This document shows positions 23,259 to 35,618 of a DNA stretch of 64,000 nucleotides, piece by piece. The notes under the pieces were generated by a model. It searched no databases. It was not told where the DNA came from and saw only the letters and a program-made list of their open reading frames with translations. The position numbers and the translations under genes were made by a program. The stretch lies in assembly GCA_963969395.1 (NCBI GenBank), contig OZ017801.1, positions 188,501 through 252,500 of the forward strand, written 5' to 3'. The DNA is from Pseudoscleropodium purum. Its lineage: Eukaryota; Streptophyta; Bryopsida; Hypnales; Brachytheciaceae. The stretch's first letter is position 1, and each line of letters opens with the position of its first letter.

Positions 23259-25174
23259 TCACTGGACCTCCCCACATTTGGCAATGAGCACTTTCTCGTA
23301 TGGTCGATTGAAGCCCTTCTCCGCCACAACAGCCCGTGAATCGCCGATGAGCTTGGCCACTCTGGATTCATCATGCATCAACATCCACAACGAGACCGAG
23401 GGTGAGTGCCCACAGCAGCAAACCTAGGTTTGTCTTCGACCCAATGGCACCACTGGATTGCAGTGACGGCATGCAAGCAAGCCAGCCAGCTGATCCAGAT
23501 TGTGCAATCGCAGGCGCACGCGACACATCCAACGCTGGCAAGACAGCGAGCGATATGCATTCATGGATGCAATCAATCCCTGATTATTTTATGTTCTAAT
23601 GTTTTGTAAAGGAGAAACTGAGGACAAGTGAGTGAGTATGCGGTGGCCGGTGGGGGGTCAGCTTACTGAAAATAAGGGCTGCTCGTATTCTCACTGACCA
23701 CATTGACACTGTGGATGCGGTCCAGCACGTCCATACCCTGCAGCACATGCCCCACCACAGTGTTGATGGCGTCCAGCTCCGGCGCATCGGCGGTGGCAAT
23801 CATGAACTCCGTGCCATTGGGAGGCGGCCGCACCTGCTCTTTGATCATCACCAAGGTTCCGTCCTTGGCCACCAATTTGGTTTTTGGCGGAGGTCGTGTG
23901 GGATCAAGCGCGACCAGCGACACCGATCCCCGGCCATGCTTCGGGCGTCGCCTCTGCGCTTCCAACTGCCCCATTTCGTCCACCAAGGCGTCGGCCGTGT
24001 CACCTCCGGTGAATTTGGCCGCATCTTCCGCGCCCCCCGTAAGGCTGAACGTCCTCACGCCCACGTTTTGAATGTAGTTCTTGGCGATTTTGTAAAATTC
24101 TTTGCGCCTGTATCCGATCCCTCGCTGTCCCACTGCCAGCTCGGCGAATCTTTGCGCTCCCACCGGCACGGCGTCTCCATACAAACCGATGACGATTTGC
24201 CCTATTGGCCGCCCCTCTATGGCCACGTCCAGAAACACTCTCTTGGTGATGGACAAAACGGGCGGCGGCGGCAGTGCAGGCGCTTCCTCTGCCAATGCCA
24301 ATACACTTCCGCTCCGCTGTTGCGCGTCCACAATGCCAGCTCCCAGGACTACTGGCACATGCAGCACTGCTCTCCTCGAGAAAAGGGCTCCCTCGACCTC
24401 TAAGCCCCTCACGTTCATTTCCTGGACCACTCTGCAATGCAGTATCAGCCGAATATCTCCCCCACCGATTGTGTCGGTAAAATCAATCTAGAAGAAGAGA
24501 GTAAGAATCCGCAACAACAATTCACGGAGGAAGGTCACCAAACTATGGTACTGGTATGGAGCAAAATTAATACTTCCCTCTCCTTCTCAGTCATGGTGAA
24601 TTCTTATGGCTTGTACTGTGCATTAACTTAATCCGGGTGTCAGCAACGAGAAGCAGGGAGAGAAGATCGAAAAGTTACCCGGTCCTATCAGAAGCATCTT
24701 GACAGAAGTCACTGCCTATTCTTGCCACGTCGCTGCTCTCTCCCCGTCGATTGTTATCTGCAGCACAAACGAAAGACAGAAACAAAAGTATATCATCGAT
24801 CGATCGCAGCTGCAAGCGGCCTAAGCAGGCTCAAAACCCACACCGCAATCAAAATATAACAGACACTCACAAAGCACCAGAGATTTCGGCGACATGTGCG
24901 GAATACACATGCGTACATACGTAACTTATATAGACACATAGCGATAATGGCACATACCTCCAATTTCCGAGGAGAAACTAGCCCTGGAACAAACAAGCCA
25001 CTTTCGGGTGCGACTGGGTTTCGAGTGGCACGACAGGAAGTGCAACGTCACTGCAAAGGCCCCCCACCCTGTGACACTCGTGCTGTGGCCAGGAATCGCC
25101 CTGCAGAGAACAACGGCGTTGGGCAGCTGATGCAGCAATGGAGGGTGAGGGATCGCCACGAGAGACGACGACAT
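23259..25174 (-). CDS. Chloroplast cyclophilin-type PPIase, CYP26-2/CYP28-like
   Basis: Minus-strand gene, exons 25174-24958, 24757-24679, 24431-23667, 23361-23259; 387 aa, phases close exactly. Start ATG at 25174 opens a Ser/Pro-rich transit peptide (MSSSLVAIPHPPLLHQLPN). Residues 117-146 give SRR, a hydrophobic stretch and VLALA, a Tat-like lumen-targeting signal. The cyclophilin domain spans ~162-387 (RVFLDVAIEG, FYKIAKNYIQN, NGTEFMIATA, ENTSSPYFQVAKLIGD, FNRPYEKVLIAKCG), matching plastid CYP26-2/CYP28-type proteins. Cyclophilins isomerise Xaa-Pro bonds, but most catalytic positions differ here. Splice signals seen: GAG|GTATGT, CTGCAG|AT, CGG|GTAACT, TTGCAG|AG, TCA|GTAAGC, TCCAG|AG. The least certain junction is the exon 3 start: a stronger acceptor at 24488 would break the frame with this exon 2. 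The subfamily comes from memory, not a search. Confidence 0.85.
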
Positions 25175-25620
25175 GGTGGGGACTCTAATCTCTTCAGTAA
25201 TTCCGATTGCAAATCTCAAGTAGAAGCTTCACCGCAATTAGCCACGAGCATAAATCGAATTAGCACACAACGACGTTACGAGCATGAATCACTTCAAAGC
25301 TACTTGGGTGGAGGGAAGGGACGATGGCGCCACGACTGGCAGTCTGGCCCGCATTCATTCCCTCTCTCTCTCGCGCGCGCGAAGTGACGACAGGTATGCC
25401 TGGTGAATCCACTCCATCACTCGTTCTTCCCTCCTTCGCCTTCTACCCAGGCCCGGGCAAACCCACTCCCCGCTCTCTCTCTGAATGGAGGCTGGGGCTC
25501 CGCTGTGGATAGGAAGGGTGCCCGTACCAAACCGCTCAGTCCGCATTTGACACTTCGTGGATGAATAGCCACACTGAAAGTCTCGTCACTTTTCAGTCGC
25601 TCTCTGAGCCCAGGGCGACA
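25175..25620 (-). promoter_or_regulatory. 5' flank of cyclophilin gene with GA/CT tract
   Basis: GC-rich region immediately upstream of the start codon. The + strand carries CCCTCTCTCTCTCGCGCGCGCG at 25362-25381, i.e. a GA/CG dinucleotide tract on the transcribed-gene strand, plus further CTCTCTCT near 25472. Such pyrimidine/purine tracts are common around plant transcription starts. No clear TATA box was identified, so the exact promoter is unknown. Confidence 0.4.
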
Positions 25621-27430
25621 TCGTCACTTTCTCCCAGCGTAGCTCCTTGTTATCTGATCATAGTTGAATTACTTTCCTACTTAGTATTTCATGCTTTCTT
25701 GCTCATGACTTTGGGACATGTGTCATAGCATTTCTAGTCCCAACATTGAAAAGGACCAAATAAACACATTTCAAACATTGATTGAAAATAGTGCTCCCTA
25801 TATGTTGGGTAGTGGGCATGGTTGACAACTAGTGCTTCTACCTTAGTTAATTATCATGTACACAATAAGTTAATTCACTAATTATCTTATGCTCAACGAT
25901 CATCACGTATACAACTAAATTATCTTCCCAATTTGTAACTCCTTGTTTCATTCTTCCTAACCCCAAATAAAATGGTGATATGTTCAAGCCAACTAGTAAC
26001 AATGGTGATAATACATTCAATTTGGTGAAATGCTAAGCATTTATTAGGGGAGTTTTGAAAGCAATAACAATCCGTTTTGAGCTTGTTCCCCAACAACAAA
26101 AGAAATAGCCGGTTGTTAAAAAAAAAAAGTTGAATAAATTAAATTAAATTCTTAAAATACAAAAAAAAAAAAAAAGTTAGAAAATGATGTAGTAGGGTCT
26201 CAGCCACATTCATTTGTAGCACAGTCACTACAGAAGTATAGTTCCCACAAATCCCATAGCTTGATAACTCACGGGCATATTATGCCCTCAAAAATCTTCT
26301 AATGTTATAAGGAAGAATTGGTAGGGAAGAACTTTCCTAATCCCCATATTTGTTCCCCCCTCATCTGCAATTCCACATAGGGATAGGGAAGAATTGTTGA
26401 GGATGCTCTAGTTTAGCCTAAACCCACCCCACTCCACCAAGACCAATAACTGTACAACTGTTCGATCTTCCTGAGCCTGTATCCAACCAAGACACAAGAA
26501 ATCTTAGACTTGCAACAAATAACCATTCCTCTAGACCCAGTCCATTGAAACTTCAACACAGAACCTGCTGGAAATAAACTAAACAGTGTCTTTATACCAT
26601 AAAATCCCGAGATTGATGGCACCGAAATGTATTGCACAAATCGATCAGCAGCTACAAATTCACCAACCTCACCTAAATTTTCTAGGAAACAGTCCCAATT
26701 CCCAAATCGACTTACGGGAGGTTAGCCTAGGTTAAGTAAGGACTAAACTAGACGTTGCATGCTGCAAATGTTCATCAGTAAAAGACAGAATTGCAGCAGT
26801 TAGCCATTTGATTATGAGTTCTGTTCAGAAGTAAAACCTGAGGATATGTGGATGTTGTGAAACGCCTCTGTTGCTTCGCATAAAGTATCTCAGTAGACCC
26901 TCAGCTTGCCTAGATTATTCAAAGATACAATCTCATCCACCACAGTAGATGGGATGAATTCTCACTTTTGTACCCACAAGGTAAGAAAGGTACAACCACC
27001 GTAAGACTTTCAGTCATTCAAAATTGCAAATTTTAGACTTAGCGTCAAACCCATAAATTGTTTAGAGCTTTAACATATCAGACATCTCCTTCTCTGCGCA
27101 CCTGGTGCGGACCTCTGAGTCTACTGATAGGGCTGAACGTACGGAAACCGTAAAATCGATCGCCACCCCGAGAGCATATATAGAAAAGAAAGAAGACGAT
27201 ACTCCAATGAAACATGACTCTCAAGCGGAACACCAATAAACGAGCTGAAGACCGAACGTTGAGATGAATGATTTCAGCAGTCAAGGCGGTCAATCGCCGG
27301 GTCTAACAGCCTTAGCAATTTAGCATACACAGCATGCAATCGAGATAAGCACTTGAGTCTGCAGATGGGATTGATGACGGACTAGAAAAAAAGATCACAA
27401 GAAAACATTAATTCATGCCACAGAAGGCCA
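25621..27430. other. Intergenic, no confident gene
   Basis: AT-rich to 26400, including R3 copy 2 (about 26060-26310), then moderately GC-balanced to 27430. Short minus-strand frames at 26413-26637 and 27078-27293 lack recognisable motifs. This may be the 3' region of the coding-like segment at 27.8-28.1 kb. Confidence 0.35.
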
Positions 27431-27810
27431 AGAGACTGAAATGTCAAAAACACGACACACTTCGGTTAGAACATAAAGATATACAAACCTCTTGAATTGG
27501 GAATAATATATCTGACAGACTCATCAACTTTAAGGTAGAAGCTAGCCCGACAAACAGCATGGGAGGAGCGCAAACTGGCAAGGCAAGGCTTCTATGCTGC
27601 AAGCACGAGTTTTTGTGGATCCTTCTCCTGCACAATCTTTGTTAACCAGCACTGGAGATCTCCTTGGCGACGAGGTAAGTCTACCACACAGTTATCTTGC
27701 GACATGATCAAACCTGAATGTTCAGAAAATAACCAAATCGAGAGCACAACAGAGCTCAGGGTATTCATCAGACCTGGAACTAATACATTTCGATCCAACA
27801 ACATACCCCT

Positions 27811-28140
27811 TCAGAGCTTCTCTCTGGACTTGGCTTTCTCTCTTGATGCTTCCCATTTTAGCCTACGAAAAGCATAGAGTCCAATCTCATCTGCACCACC
27901 AATCCACGAGTCTGCATCAGAAAGGCGTGTACAGTGATGATTGGTTTAGGCAATAGCAACCAATATCTAATAATTCGGCTTAACAGGTCAAATGTGATTA
28001 GTTGGGTGTTGCAAAGTTTTTGAGCCTTACCTTGGCAACATCAACTGAAGCACTTGATAGCCAAGCTTTGGGTTCAGATTGATACATTTTCGAATCACCA
28101 CGGCACCTCCCCCATGAGAATTGTTCGTCAACCCTGCAAC
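27811..28140 (-). pseudogene. Unrecognised coding-like exon pair, possibly broken at a splice acceptor
   Basis: Two minus-strand segments look exonic. 28140-28031 has acceptor AACAG|GT and donor CCAAG|GTAAGG, and one of its open frames ends SEPKAWLSSASVDVAK. 27911-27811 follows an acceptor TGATGCAG; one frame reads DSWIGGADEIGLYAFRRLKW and runs to a stop as KAKSREKL. The two frames join only if the second exon starts four bases earlier (GCAG included, at 27915), where the genome has AT rather than AG. This could be a damaged gene, a sequence error, or a wrong frame choice. No upstream exons were identified and I do not recognise the family. A low-confidence model. Confidence 0.35.
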
Positions 28141-28289
28141 CTGTTCAGTAAAACCAGAATATTTAAGGAAATTCAGTGAAAGGGCCAATCTCTCAGTCTT
28201 CACACCCACGCCTTCATGATGCAAAAAGCCCAGAAGACACGGGACCAGAGAACTGAGAGGCCGACCTAAATAGAAAATAACTACCAAGG

Positions 28290-29150
28290 TCTTTCATGTA
28301 AGACACAAACAACCTCTAAGATAATGATGGGTCATCCAAGTGGTTGTGGAGCACGGTGAGACCTGAAATGGAGCACCATTATGAACAAGTTCATGTGCAA
28401 CTGGAGATGTGGGACTTTGTAGAACCCTTGTGGTTGGTTGGTTGGAAGACAAAACAGAGGAGTTACAAACAAGAAATTCTTGCAATTGAATAGTGTCCCT
28501 CCATTTTAATGAGATGAAATTTCTAATATTTTTTTCTCCCTTTCTTTTCATGTTTCTTCTTTTAGTTTTTCCTTCCTTTTCTTTCCATTATATTGTTTAC
28601 TAATGAGGCACAAGTCCCTTGAAAAAGGCTCCCTATAGTGAATAAAATCATCTCTTCAATTGACTTGCATTAACTAAAAATCTCTCCTAGGGATATAGAG
28701 AGGCATAATACCTTCCAATATGGGAGGAGACAATTGCCTTATTATACAATAGGTATTTTCATACCTTCATTTTTTTATTCTTAATCTTCACAAAATGGGG
28801 TCATGGGTACATGGCACTCTCTCATTGGCTTGGGAAAGATCCATTCTTTGAAGACTGAAAATGGGGATTCTTCTCTTCCAAAGGTAGAGGATGAATGTAG
28901 AAAATTTCACAAACAAATGTTTCATTTTTTAAGTGTTGCTTTTATTCCAACCATTACACCACTTTCACCTTTAGATGTGTATTGAATTCATGTGAGTGCC
29001 CATTGAAGCATTGAACTCCTGCACTATTGTTTTCAATCTAACCACACATTTGCAATCACAGTTGAGCAATTGTTCTTACAATCATCAGTCCAAATTCACA
29101 TTAGCTAGAGCATGGAAAAAGGTGTAAAAAATTACTACATCAATCTTGAA
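28290..29150. other. Intergenic, no confident gene
   Basis: AT-rich with short frames only (85 codons minus at 28294-28551; 60 codons plus at 28803-28985), without recognisable motifs. Parts near 28840-28890 (TTTGAAGACTGAAAA) resemble 38350-38370 and so belong to dispersed repeats. Confidence 0.4.
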
Positions 29151-29154
29151 TTAT

Positions 29155-29315
29155 AGCTCTCCATTGTCCATTCTCACTCTCCTCACAATACACAAGGGAA
29201 GTCACACCTCCATGGAGGATTTTTGATTGGCTCCTCTTTTCACTCCATTTGTTCTCATTCTTCATAGAATTTCCATTCTTGGAAGTGTCACGACCCCTAA
29301 TGTTAAGCCAAGTCA
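29155..29315 (+). repeat. Interspersed repeat R4, solitary copy
   Basis: Carries TGGCTCCTCTTTTCACTCC and ATTCTTCATAGAATTT followed by a TCACGACCCCT-like end. It matches 38085-38215 in the same orientation and 37285-37400 inverted. Noncoding. Confidence 0.5.
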
Positions 29316-29555
29316 TCAGTATTGGTTTTCTTCCTTGAGAGTTCTTTTTCATACTCCTTAATTTCTATTTTCATTTTCAGTTATCTGCCTGAGTTTCTTG
29401 GCACGTCTGAGGGACAAAAGGCCAGAGGAGATTGCCAAAAAGAGCAGCAGCAGGATGGTGGTAGCTCAACAGGAGGGGAAAGGAAATTGGGAATAGAATG
29501 AAGTTACTGATGATTCGGAACAATATACCGCTATGCTGTAACTTTCTTCTATTAA

Positions 29556-29800
29556 GTTAGGTTGTTTGTTTGTTTTGTTTGTTACATTGAGATCTCTTGC
29601 ACCATGCGTCTCCTGTTTGCATGTTTGGTATTGTCAAAAAGCCCTCAACAAGGAGGGGTGCACGGCGGGCTTGGTTTCCTAGCATTTCAACCAAAGGCAT
29701 GAAAGTCATTGAATTTTGAAGTTTTTATGAATTAAAAAAATTAGAAAATTATTTTTTCTTTTGTTTTGACTATGGCAACAGCACGGGGCATTCTATGAAA
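29556..29800 (+). repeat. Single unit of the 58-59 kb tandem repeat (R5)
   Basis: TTTGTTACATTGAGATCTCT, then a GCCCTCAACAAGGAGGGGTG segment, TTGAATTTTGAAGTTTTTAT and a GCAACAGCACGGGGC end. The same series of blocks recurs in order several times at 58190-59240. A lone copy 29 kb from the array. Confidence 0.65.
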
Positions 29801-30432
29801 TATACAGATAAAATAGATTATCATTAACAGGAGTTGTTGTCTTGAGGACTCATCAAGGAATTATTACAACAATGGTAACAATGAAATTCATTACAGGATA
29901 CTTGAAGTCTTAAAACCTCATGTAAAATCTGGCATGTTATCAGTATCGATGGCAAGGTCTTCTTGCATTAGAACTGTCCTCACTGATTCATGGAATGATC
30001 CAGTTTCCAACAGTACTGCGTTCATCCTTATCTGTCCGTTGCCGGGCTCATAGGATAAAACACTTTCAGGCTGGGGCTTGGTTGTAGTCTCTCGTAGCAA
30101 TGATTTCTTAAGAAAAATAAAATTGGATGAATACAGTAAGACTGCACATAGTCCATTCATCCAAAAGAAAACACTTCTCATTGATTCCTCAAAAATCTAA
30201 TTGGATCGACTTGAAGTTGTTTAAGTACAACTGTTGCTTAAATTTCCGAAGTCCCGTATAGAAAAATATCCCCTGACATGATACAGGGCATGAATCGATT
30301 CAAATTTTGGTAATGGTAGAATTCTCTAGACCTGATTGCTTTGTTTCACACTTGGACGAGTCCAAGAGTTCAATTCGGTGTGCCCTAACGACTGTCCGAT
30401 ACCTTCAGGAGCAAAGCGGATGATGCATGAAA
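29801..30432 (-). other. 3' flank of TypA gene
   Basis: Sequence downstream of the minus-strand TypA stop codon. An 87-codon minus frame at 29918-30181 ends SVRTVLMQEDLAIDTDNMPD but has no recognised domain. It could be 3' UTR sequence open by chance. No terminator-type signal can be asserted. Confidence 0.35.
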
Positions 30433-33400
30433 CTAACGCTTCTTCAGCACCTTCGGATTCTTACACATTCGAATACTGAGAGGGGTCACCTCCACAAGTT
30501 CATCTTCCTGTATGTACTCTACACAGTCATCCAGGCTCAGCTCAATAGGGGCCGCCAAAACAACTGCAGATAGAAAAAACACAATTTCAGAGAGCAATAC
30601 ATTTCCATGTACCGGGTCAGAACAAGCAAAACACAACACTACACAACAAGAGCAACTCCCGCAGTAACTGGGACCTGCTGCACAGGACTGACCCTTGGCA
30701 TTGGGCTCGACAGAGGACTGGATAGGGGAGGGGTGCTCCTAAATAATCCCAGAAACATTCCAATGCTGTTCCCTAAAAGAAGACCTCCGTGCGATACCAC
30801 CGCAGGGCTACTTCTCTTGGATCACGCTTCCAATGACCTAGGACCCGTTTCAGTAATAGTCAGTCATTGTAGAACTTGCTCCAACGATAAAAGCTTTATG
30901 TGAAGAAACTTGCGTACGATCTCGAAAAGCGAGCCAGTGCTACACGACAGAGCTCTCGCGGCATAGCTGCTTGTTTTATTTATTTTATCTTGTAAGACAT
31001 CCATTCAGGGAATTTACTTTAGACATGAAAATAGAGTTGCCGACAATTGAATGACACGAACATAAATTATCAGTGTATAATGAATGCCATACAAAAGATA
31101 ATATTCTTCTTTCCAGAACGCCACAAATTAATGGGAGTAAGACAAGAACCTGTAGCCTCTTTGTTTGAGCGCACATTTGTCGCAGCCTTCCTTTTGCAAG
31201 CATTGAGAGATAAATCTCCAGGTCTTTGATGAATACCAATGATTTGACCCTTGTAAACAGGGACCCCTGGAGGCAAAAAGAGACTGCCTCTATCTTGACA
31301 GCTGAAAAGAGCATATGAAGTAGTCGGGCCAGTCTCAAAGGCCACCTGTCCCAGTCCTGGGTGTTAGTCCATACTCTAATGTGAATCCCCTAAAGGTTTT
31401 CACCCTCAGAACTTTGAAACAAGGGAAAACCACAGATATATGCAGAGTATAATTCTTCACAGCAAAGGTAATCAAATTTTTCATCTTTCCCAATCCAGAG
31501 TATGGATTTCTCCCATATAGCATGGCAAAGACATGGAGTCGCATTACATGTCGCAACACATATCTAGAACAAAGCTGTAAATTCTTTACTTCCTCCCAAA
31601 ATATGAAGTGTCAAAAAGCACTACGCTTAGCGACAGACATGAGGTGTCTTGACACTCCCTAATACGACGAATTTTTAGTCAGAGAAACGCATCAATATTG
31701 CAGCCCAAATTTCAAATTCAGAGAAAGCTTTACAACGAGGCGGACGACATTTGTGCGGGTATTTTACCAAAGATCCTTGTTCACGGGTGCTTATATCTCC
31801 AGCCCACTCGTCATACCCATAAAAGATGGTGTTCAGTAAAGCAGTGCCTCTAGAGGCAGTGAGCATAGCATTCCGCAGACCAAGCAAACCTCTTGTAGGC
31901 ATCCTGTACTTCACAACTGTCGTATTCTCCAACCTACAGCATTGCAAGCAGACAAATTATTAACATCTTGTGAAGTACGCAAGACCTTAAATTGCTGAAA
32001 AACTAATATAAACATTTAAGCAGAACAAGAAGACTCAAATGACCATGAACAATATCCACGTAAAACTCACAGTCAGCTGAGAAAACGAGACAACAAGAAT
32101 TATAGCTGATACTTCACAAGTAAAGCGAAGGAGTATTTCAAACATTAGCAAATGGATTAGTTCCACTGAAGTGCATGTGACAAACTATACATCCGACCTA
32201 CCCAGAAGTTGACATATCCAACATTTGACCCCGGCGCTTGCCCAACAAGTCCACTACTGCTCCCACATACACTTCAGGAACCTCCACAATAGCATCCTGC
32301 CAGATTTCAAAAGTATTTAGAGTAGGATCATGGATATAGAGGATACAGATATAGACATATGTGCCATTAAATAAAATAAAATAAATTTTGCAAGATGATT
32401 TACATTAAATTTTTGTTCCCATGCAGTGGCTAAGCATGCAGGATGAGACCCAGTGACTTCACCTCAAAGGGCTCAAGCTTCTTTCCCTTAACCTCCCTGT
32501 TTATAACTTTCGGAGGTCCAATCATGAACTCGTAACCTTCTCTCCTCCTGCCAAACGACCGACCCAGAATGAGTGCTGAATACCAAGGTCTCACGCACAT
32601 AAAAGACATGACGCCGTTAATATTGATCGAAATGCAAAGTCTTAATTGGAAGGCATTTATCCAGCTTACATGTTCTCAATTAGGATTGTGAGGTGCAGGG
32701 TGCCACGACCGCTCACAATGAAAGTATCGGCAGTTTCTCCGTCCTCTACCTTCATGGCCAGGTTCCTCTCCAACTCTCGATACAGTCGGTCTCTCAAATT
32801 CCTACTTGTCACATATTTACCCTGCAAACATAAACCATCAGTCATTACTGATAGTTATACTGGCATGCCTGTCAGCGCACTCAGCAGCAGATTTTCAAAA
32901 AATTCTGTACCTCTCGACCAGCAAAAGGTGACGTGTTGACTGAAAATGACATTCGCACGGTCGGTTCCTCAACCGTGATTGTTGGCAGTGCTACTCCATC
33001 TACCTTGTCAGCCAAAGTTTCCCCAATCTACGGAACACAAATGAATAAACATTAAAAGACTTGAGACCAGATACAGAGTAAATGACTCGAATTCAAATTT
33101 AAAATACACGACCAAACCAAATAAAAGAGCGTCAAGCAATGATGTAACAGTACATCTATACAGGTAATCACGCACGGATATGCAAACTGCCCCCTTAATC
33201 TGACCAGCTGTTAGATAGTATTGTTAAGCCCAGAACCATACCAGAACATCATCGATTCCTGATAAGCAACAGATATCGCCAGCCTCGACCACATCAGCTG
33301 GAACACGAACAAAATTATCATACTCAAAGAGCTCGTTGACTTTCGCATTCCTGCAACGGTCGTCCGGGGTGCAGACCTATGTATTTCACCATTATCCAAC

Positions 33401-35618
33401 AGTCATAATTTATAGAAATAGGCTAAATGAACAATCTCTCCAGTGATGTAAGATTCTAGATATCGTTGACTTAGCAATACACCTACCAAGTCATGCCATA
33501 ATGCCGAGATAACGAATGTAAACCCACAGGATTAATTTAAACAGAATACCAAGCTATGATTATCGGTATCGATCATGAAGTAACACATCACAGGGTCATT
33601 GGCAACGACATACTTTAGAATAAGCTCGGACAAGATCAGAAAATTTTCAATGCCAAATAGTCCAAACGCATCAAGCACACCGAAATTTACCTTTACTTCC
33701 ATGCCTTTCCTCATGCGGCCTGCGTGGACGCGTCCAATAGCAATGCGGCCCTTGTGCTCGTCATAATCCAAATTTGTAATCTTTTGACATCAGAAGGAGA
33801 AACAGAAGCGTATACATTAGCATATAGCTCAAAGAAAACAGGTAGAATCATTTTGCTCAGATATGCACCGGATCAGTAGAGACCACTGCTAAGTAATCCC
33901 AGGTCACCACCACCAAAGGAATGGAGTTGAAATTTGGATGAAGCTACGTCGATGTTTAAACTCGCAGTCACAACCCTTACTGAGACGCATATTCATCACA
34001 AGTTTGTGCAAAAAAATTACAACAACGCAGAATGCACTGGGGGATGGACAACATACAAGCATCTGGAGAGGACCTTCGAGGTCAACTCGAGGCTCTGGAA
34101 TACACCTAATCACTGACTCGAACAATGGTTCCAGATCGTCAGCCAACTGATCTGGCTCTAACCCTGCCTTCCCATGAATGCCACTGGCGTACACTACCTG
34201 GAAGTCACACTGCAGTAGGGCCCACAAATAATTGTTTAGGTACTACAACAAATCTAATATCAAGTTCAGAGTCATATCAAGCTGTACAATTAAAGTCTCA
34301 CAGTCCCATACCATGCAATGCAACCCAAAATACTGCGAACAATGGATGGAATTCACAAACCTGTTCATCGGATGCATTCAATTCCACGAAAAGCTCGAAT
34401 GTGGTGTTGACAACATAGTCAGGCCGCGCTGAAGGACGGTCTACCTTGTTGACAACCACAACCACAGTTTGGCCAAGCTCAAGAGCCTTCTTCAGCACAA
34501 ATCTAGTCTGGGGCATTGGACCCTCCACAGAATCAACCTGTTTTAACAAAGAATTTCGTCATTCCAAGCTAATAATCCGAATGTTCAATTTTTCTCACTG
34601 TTTTAGTGCTGTATCAACTGGAAAGCTAACAAAGCTGAAACAGAAGTAGACCCACCAGCAAGAGCACACCGTCGACCATATTGAGAACCCTCTCCACCTC
34701 GCCACCGAAGTCTGAATGCCCGGGAGTGTCTATGATGTTGATCTTGGTGCCTTTGTACCGAATAGCAGTGTTCTTGCTTAAAATAGTAATCCCTCTCTCC
34801 CGCTCCAAGTCGTTCGAGTCCATGATGCGCTCTTGAACCGATTGGTTGTCACGAAAAACCTTATTGAATGCACCACATCGTAATTCAGAAACGAATTCCA
34901 TCCTTGAAAAGCAGAATTGAATTCGGCCCCCTTCTAATTCTGAACTTCACATTAGGGGCGCTCACACAGCTGCTGCTGCATGGTCCCAATCAAGCGTGAA
35001 CCACAACTCTTGAATCCTGACAGCAGCATACATACATACCTACCTTAGCTTGTCGAAGCATGGCATCCACCAATGTCGTTTTCCCATGGTCCACATGCGC
35101 CACGATGGCGATATTGCGCACATCACTTCGCACATTCAATTTCCTCTCTTTGCGGGACGCCACTTCTTGCTGTTCCAGCAGGACCCGAAAGCGCTCCTCT
35201 TCATCGGCGGCGTCCAGGGGGGCCACCGTCTTGTTGCCCCCATTCAATGCGGCCCTACACGACCGCGAGCGCCCTCCCGAGGCTATCCGAAAGAACAACC
35301 AGAAGAATCAAGCCACGCATCAGAATTCAGGAACCCGGGGCGAGGCGGGGGTGAACACAAAACCACAGAGGAGAGAAGAGCAGAGCAGGTCGGGACTGAG
35401 AGGGACTCACGTGAGCTACAAGGGGGGCAGGACAGGAGGCGAGAGGCGAGCAGGGGCAGGACACGCAAGGAGGTGGGGAGGGGAGGATGCGCGGGCGGAA
35501 AGGAAAAGCTGCAGGTGCCAGGGCCCGGGGAGGCCAGAGAAGACGCGGAGGAAAGGGCGAGCCGGGAGCCCGCGGGGGAAAGCAGCGCAACGGAGGCAGC
35601 AGCACTGGAGGCCGCCAT
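30433..35618 (-). CDS. TYPA: Chloroplast TypA/BipA GTPase
   Basis: Minus-strand gene of 14 exons: 35618-35411, 35282-35044, 34859-34656, 34537-34361, 34209-34057, 33780-33691, 33376-33242, 33027-32911, 32821-32670, 32547-32463, 32296-32202, 31933-31768, 31345-31150, 30563-30433. All junctions are GT-AG and the 2148 nt close in frame to 715 aa. Translational GTPase of the TypA/BipA family, ribosome-associated; plant members are plastid-located and linked to stress tolerance. The start [18 protein letters not shown] is a typical transit peptide. G motifs: AHVDHGKTT (131-139), RGITI (171-175), DTPGH (193-197), NKVD (247-250), and SGIHGKAG in exon 5. Then domain II ([16 protein letters not shown]), the EF-G-like domain ([30 protein letters not shown]) and the TypA-specific C-terminus ([34 protein letters not shown]). 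It appears intact. Introns are 89-586 bp. Confidence 0.96.

Noticed and set aside
23703..24491. Plus-strand frames of 122-230 codons over the cyclophilin exon 3
   Set aside because: Antisense shadows; the minus-strand frame shows cyclophilin motifs and correct splicing.
30607..30903. Plus-strand frame of 98 codons
   Set aside because: Lies wholly inside the last TypA intron (30564-31149) and has no recognisable domain.
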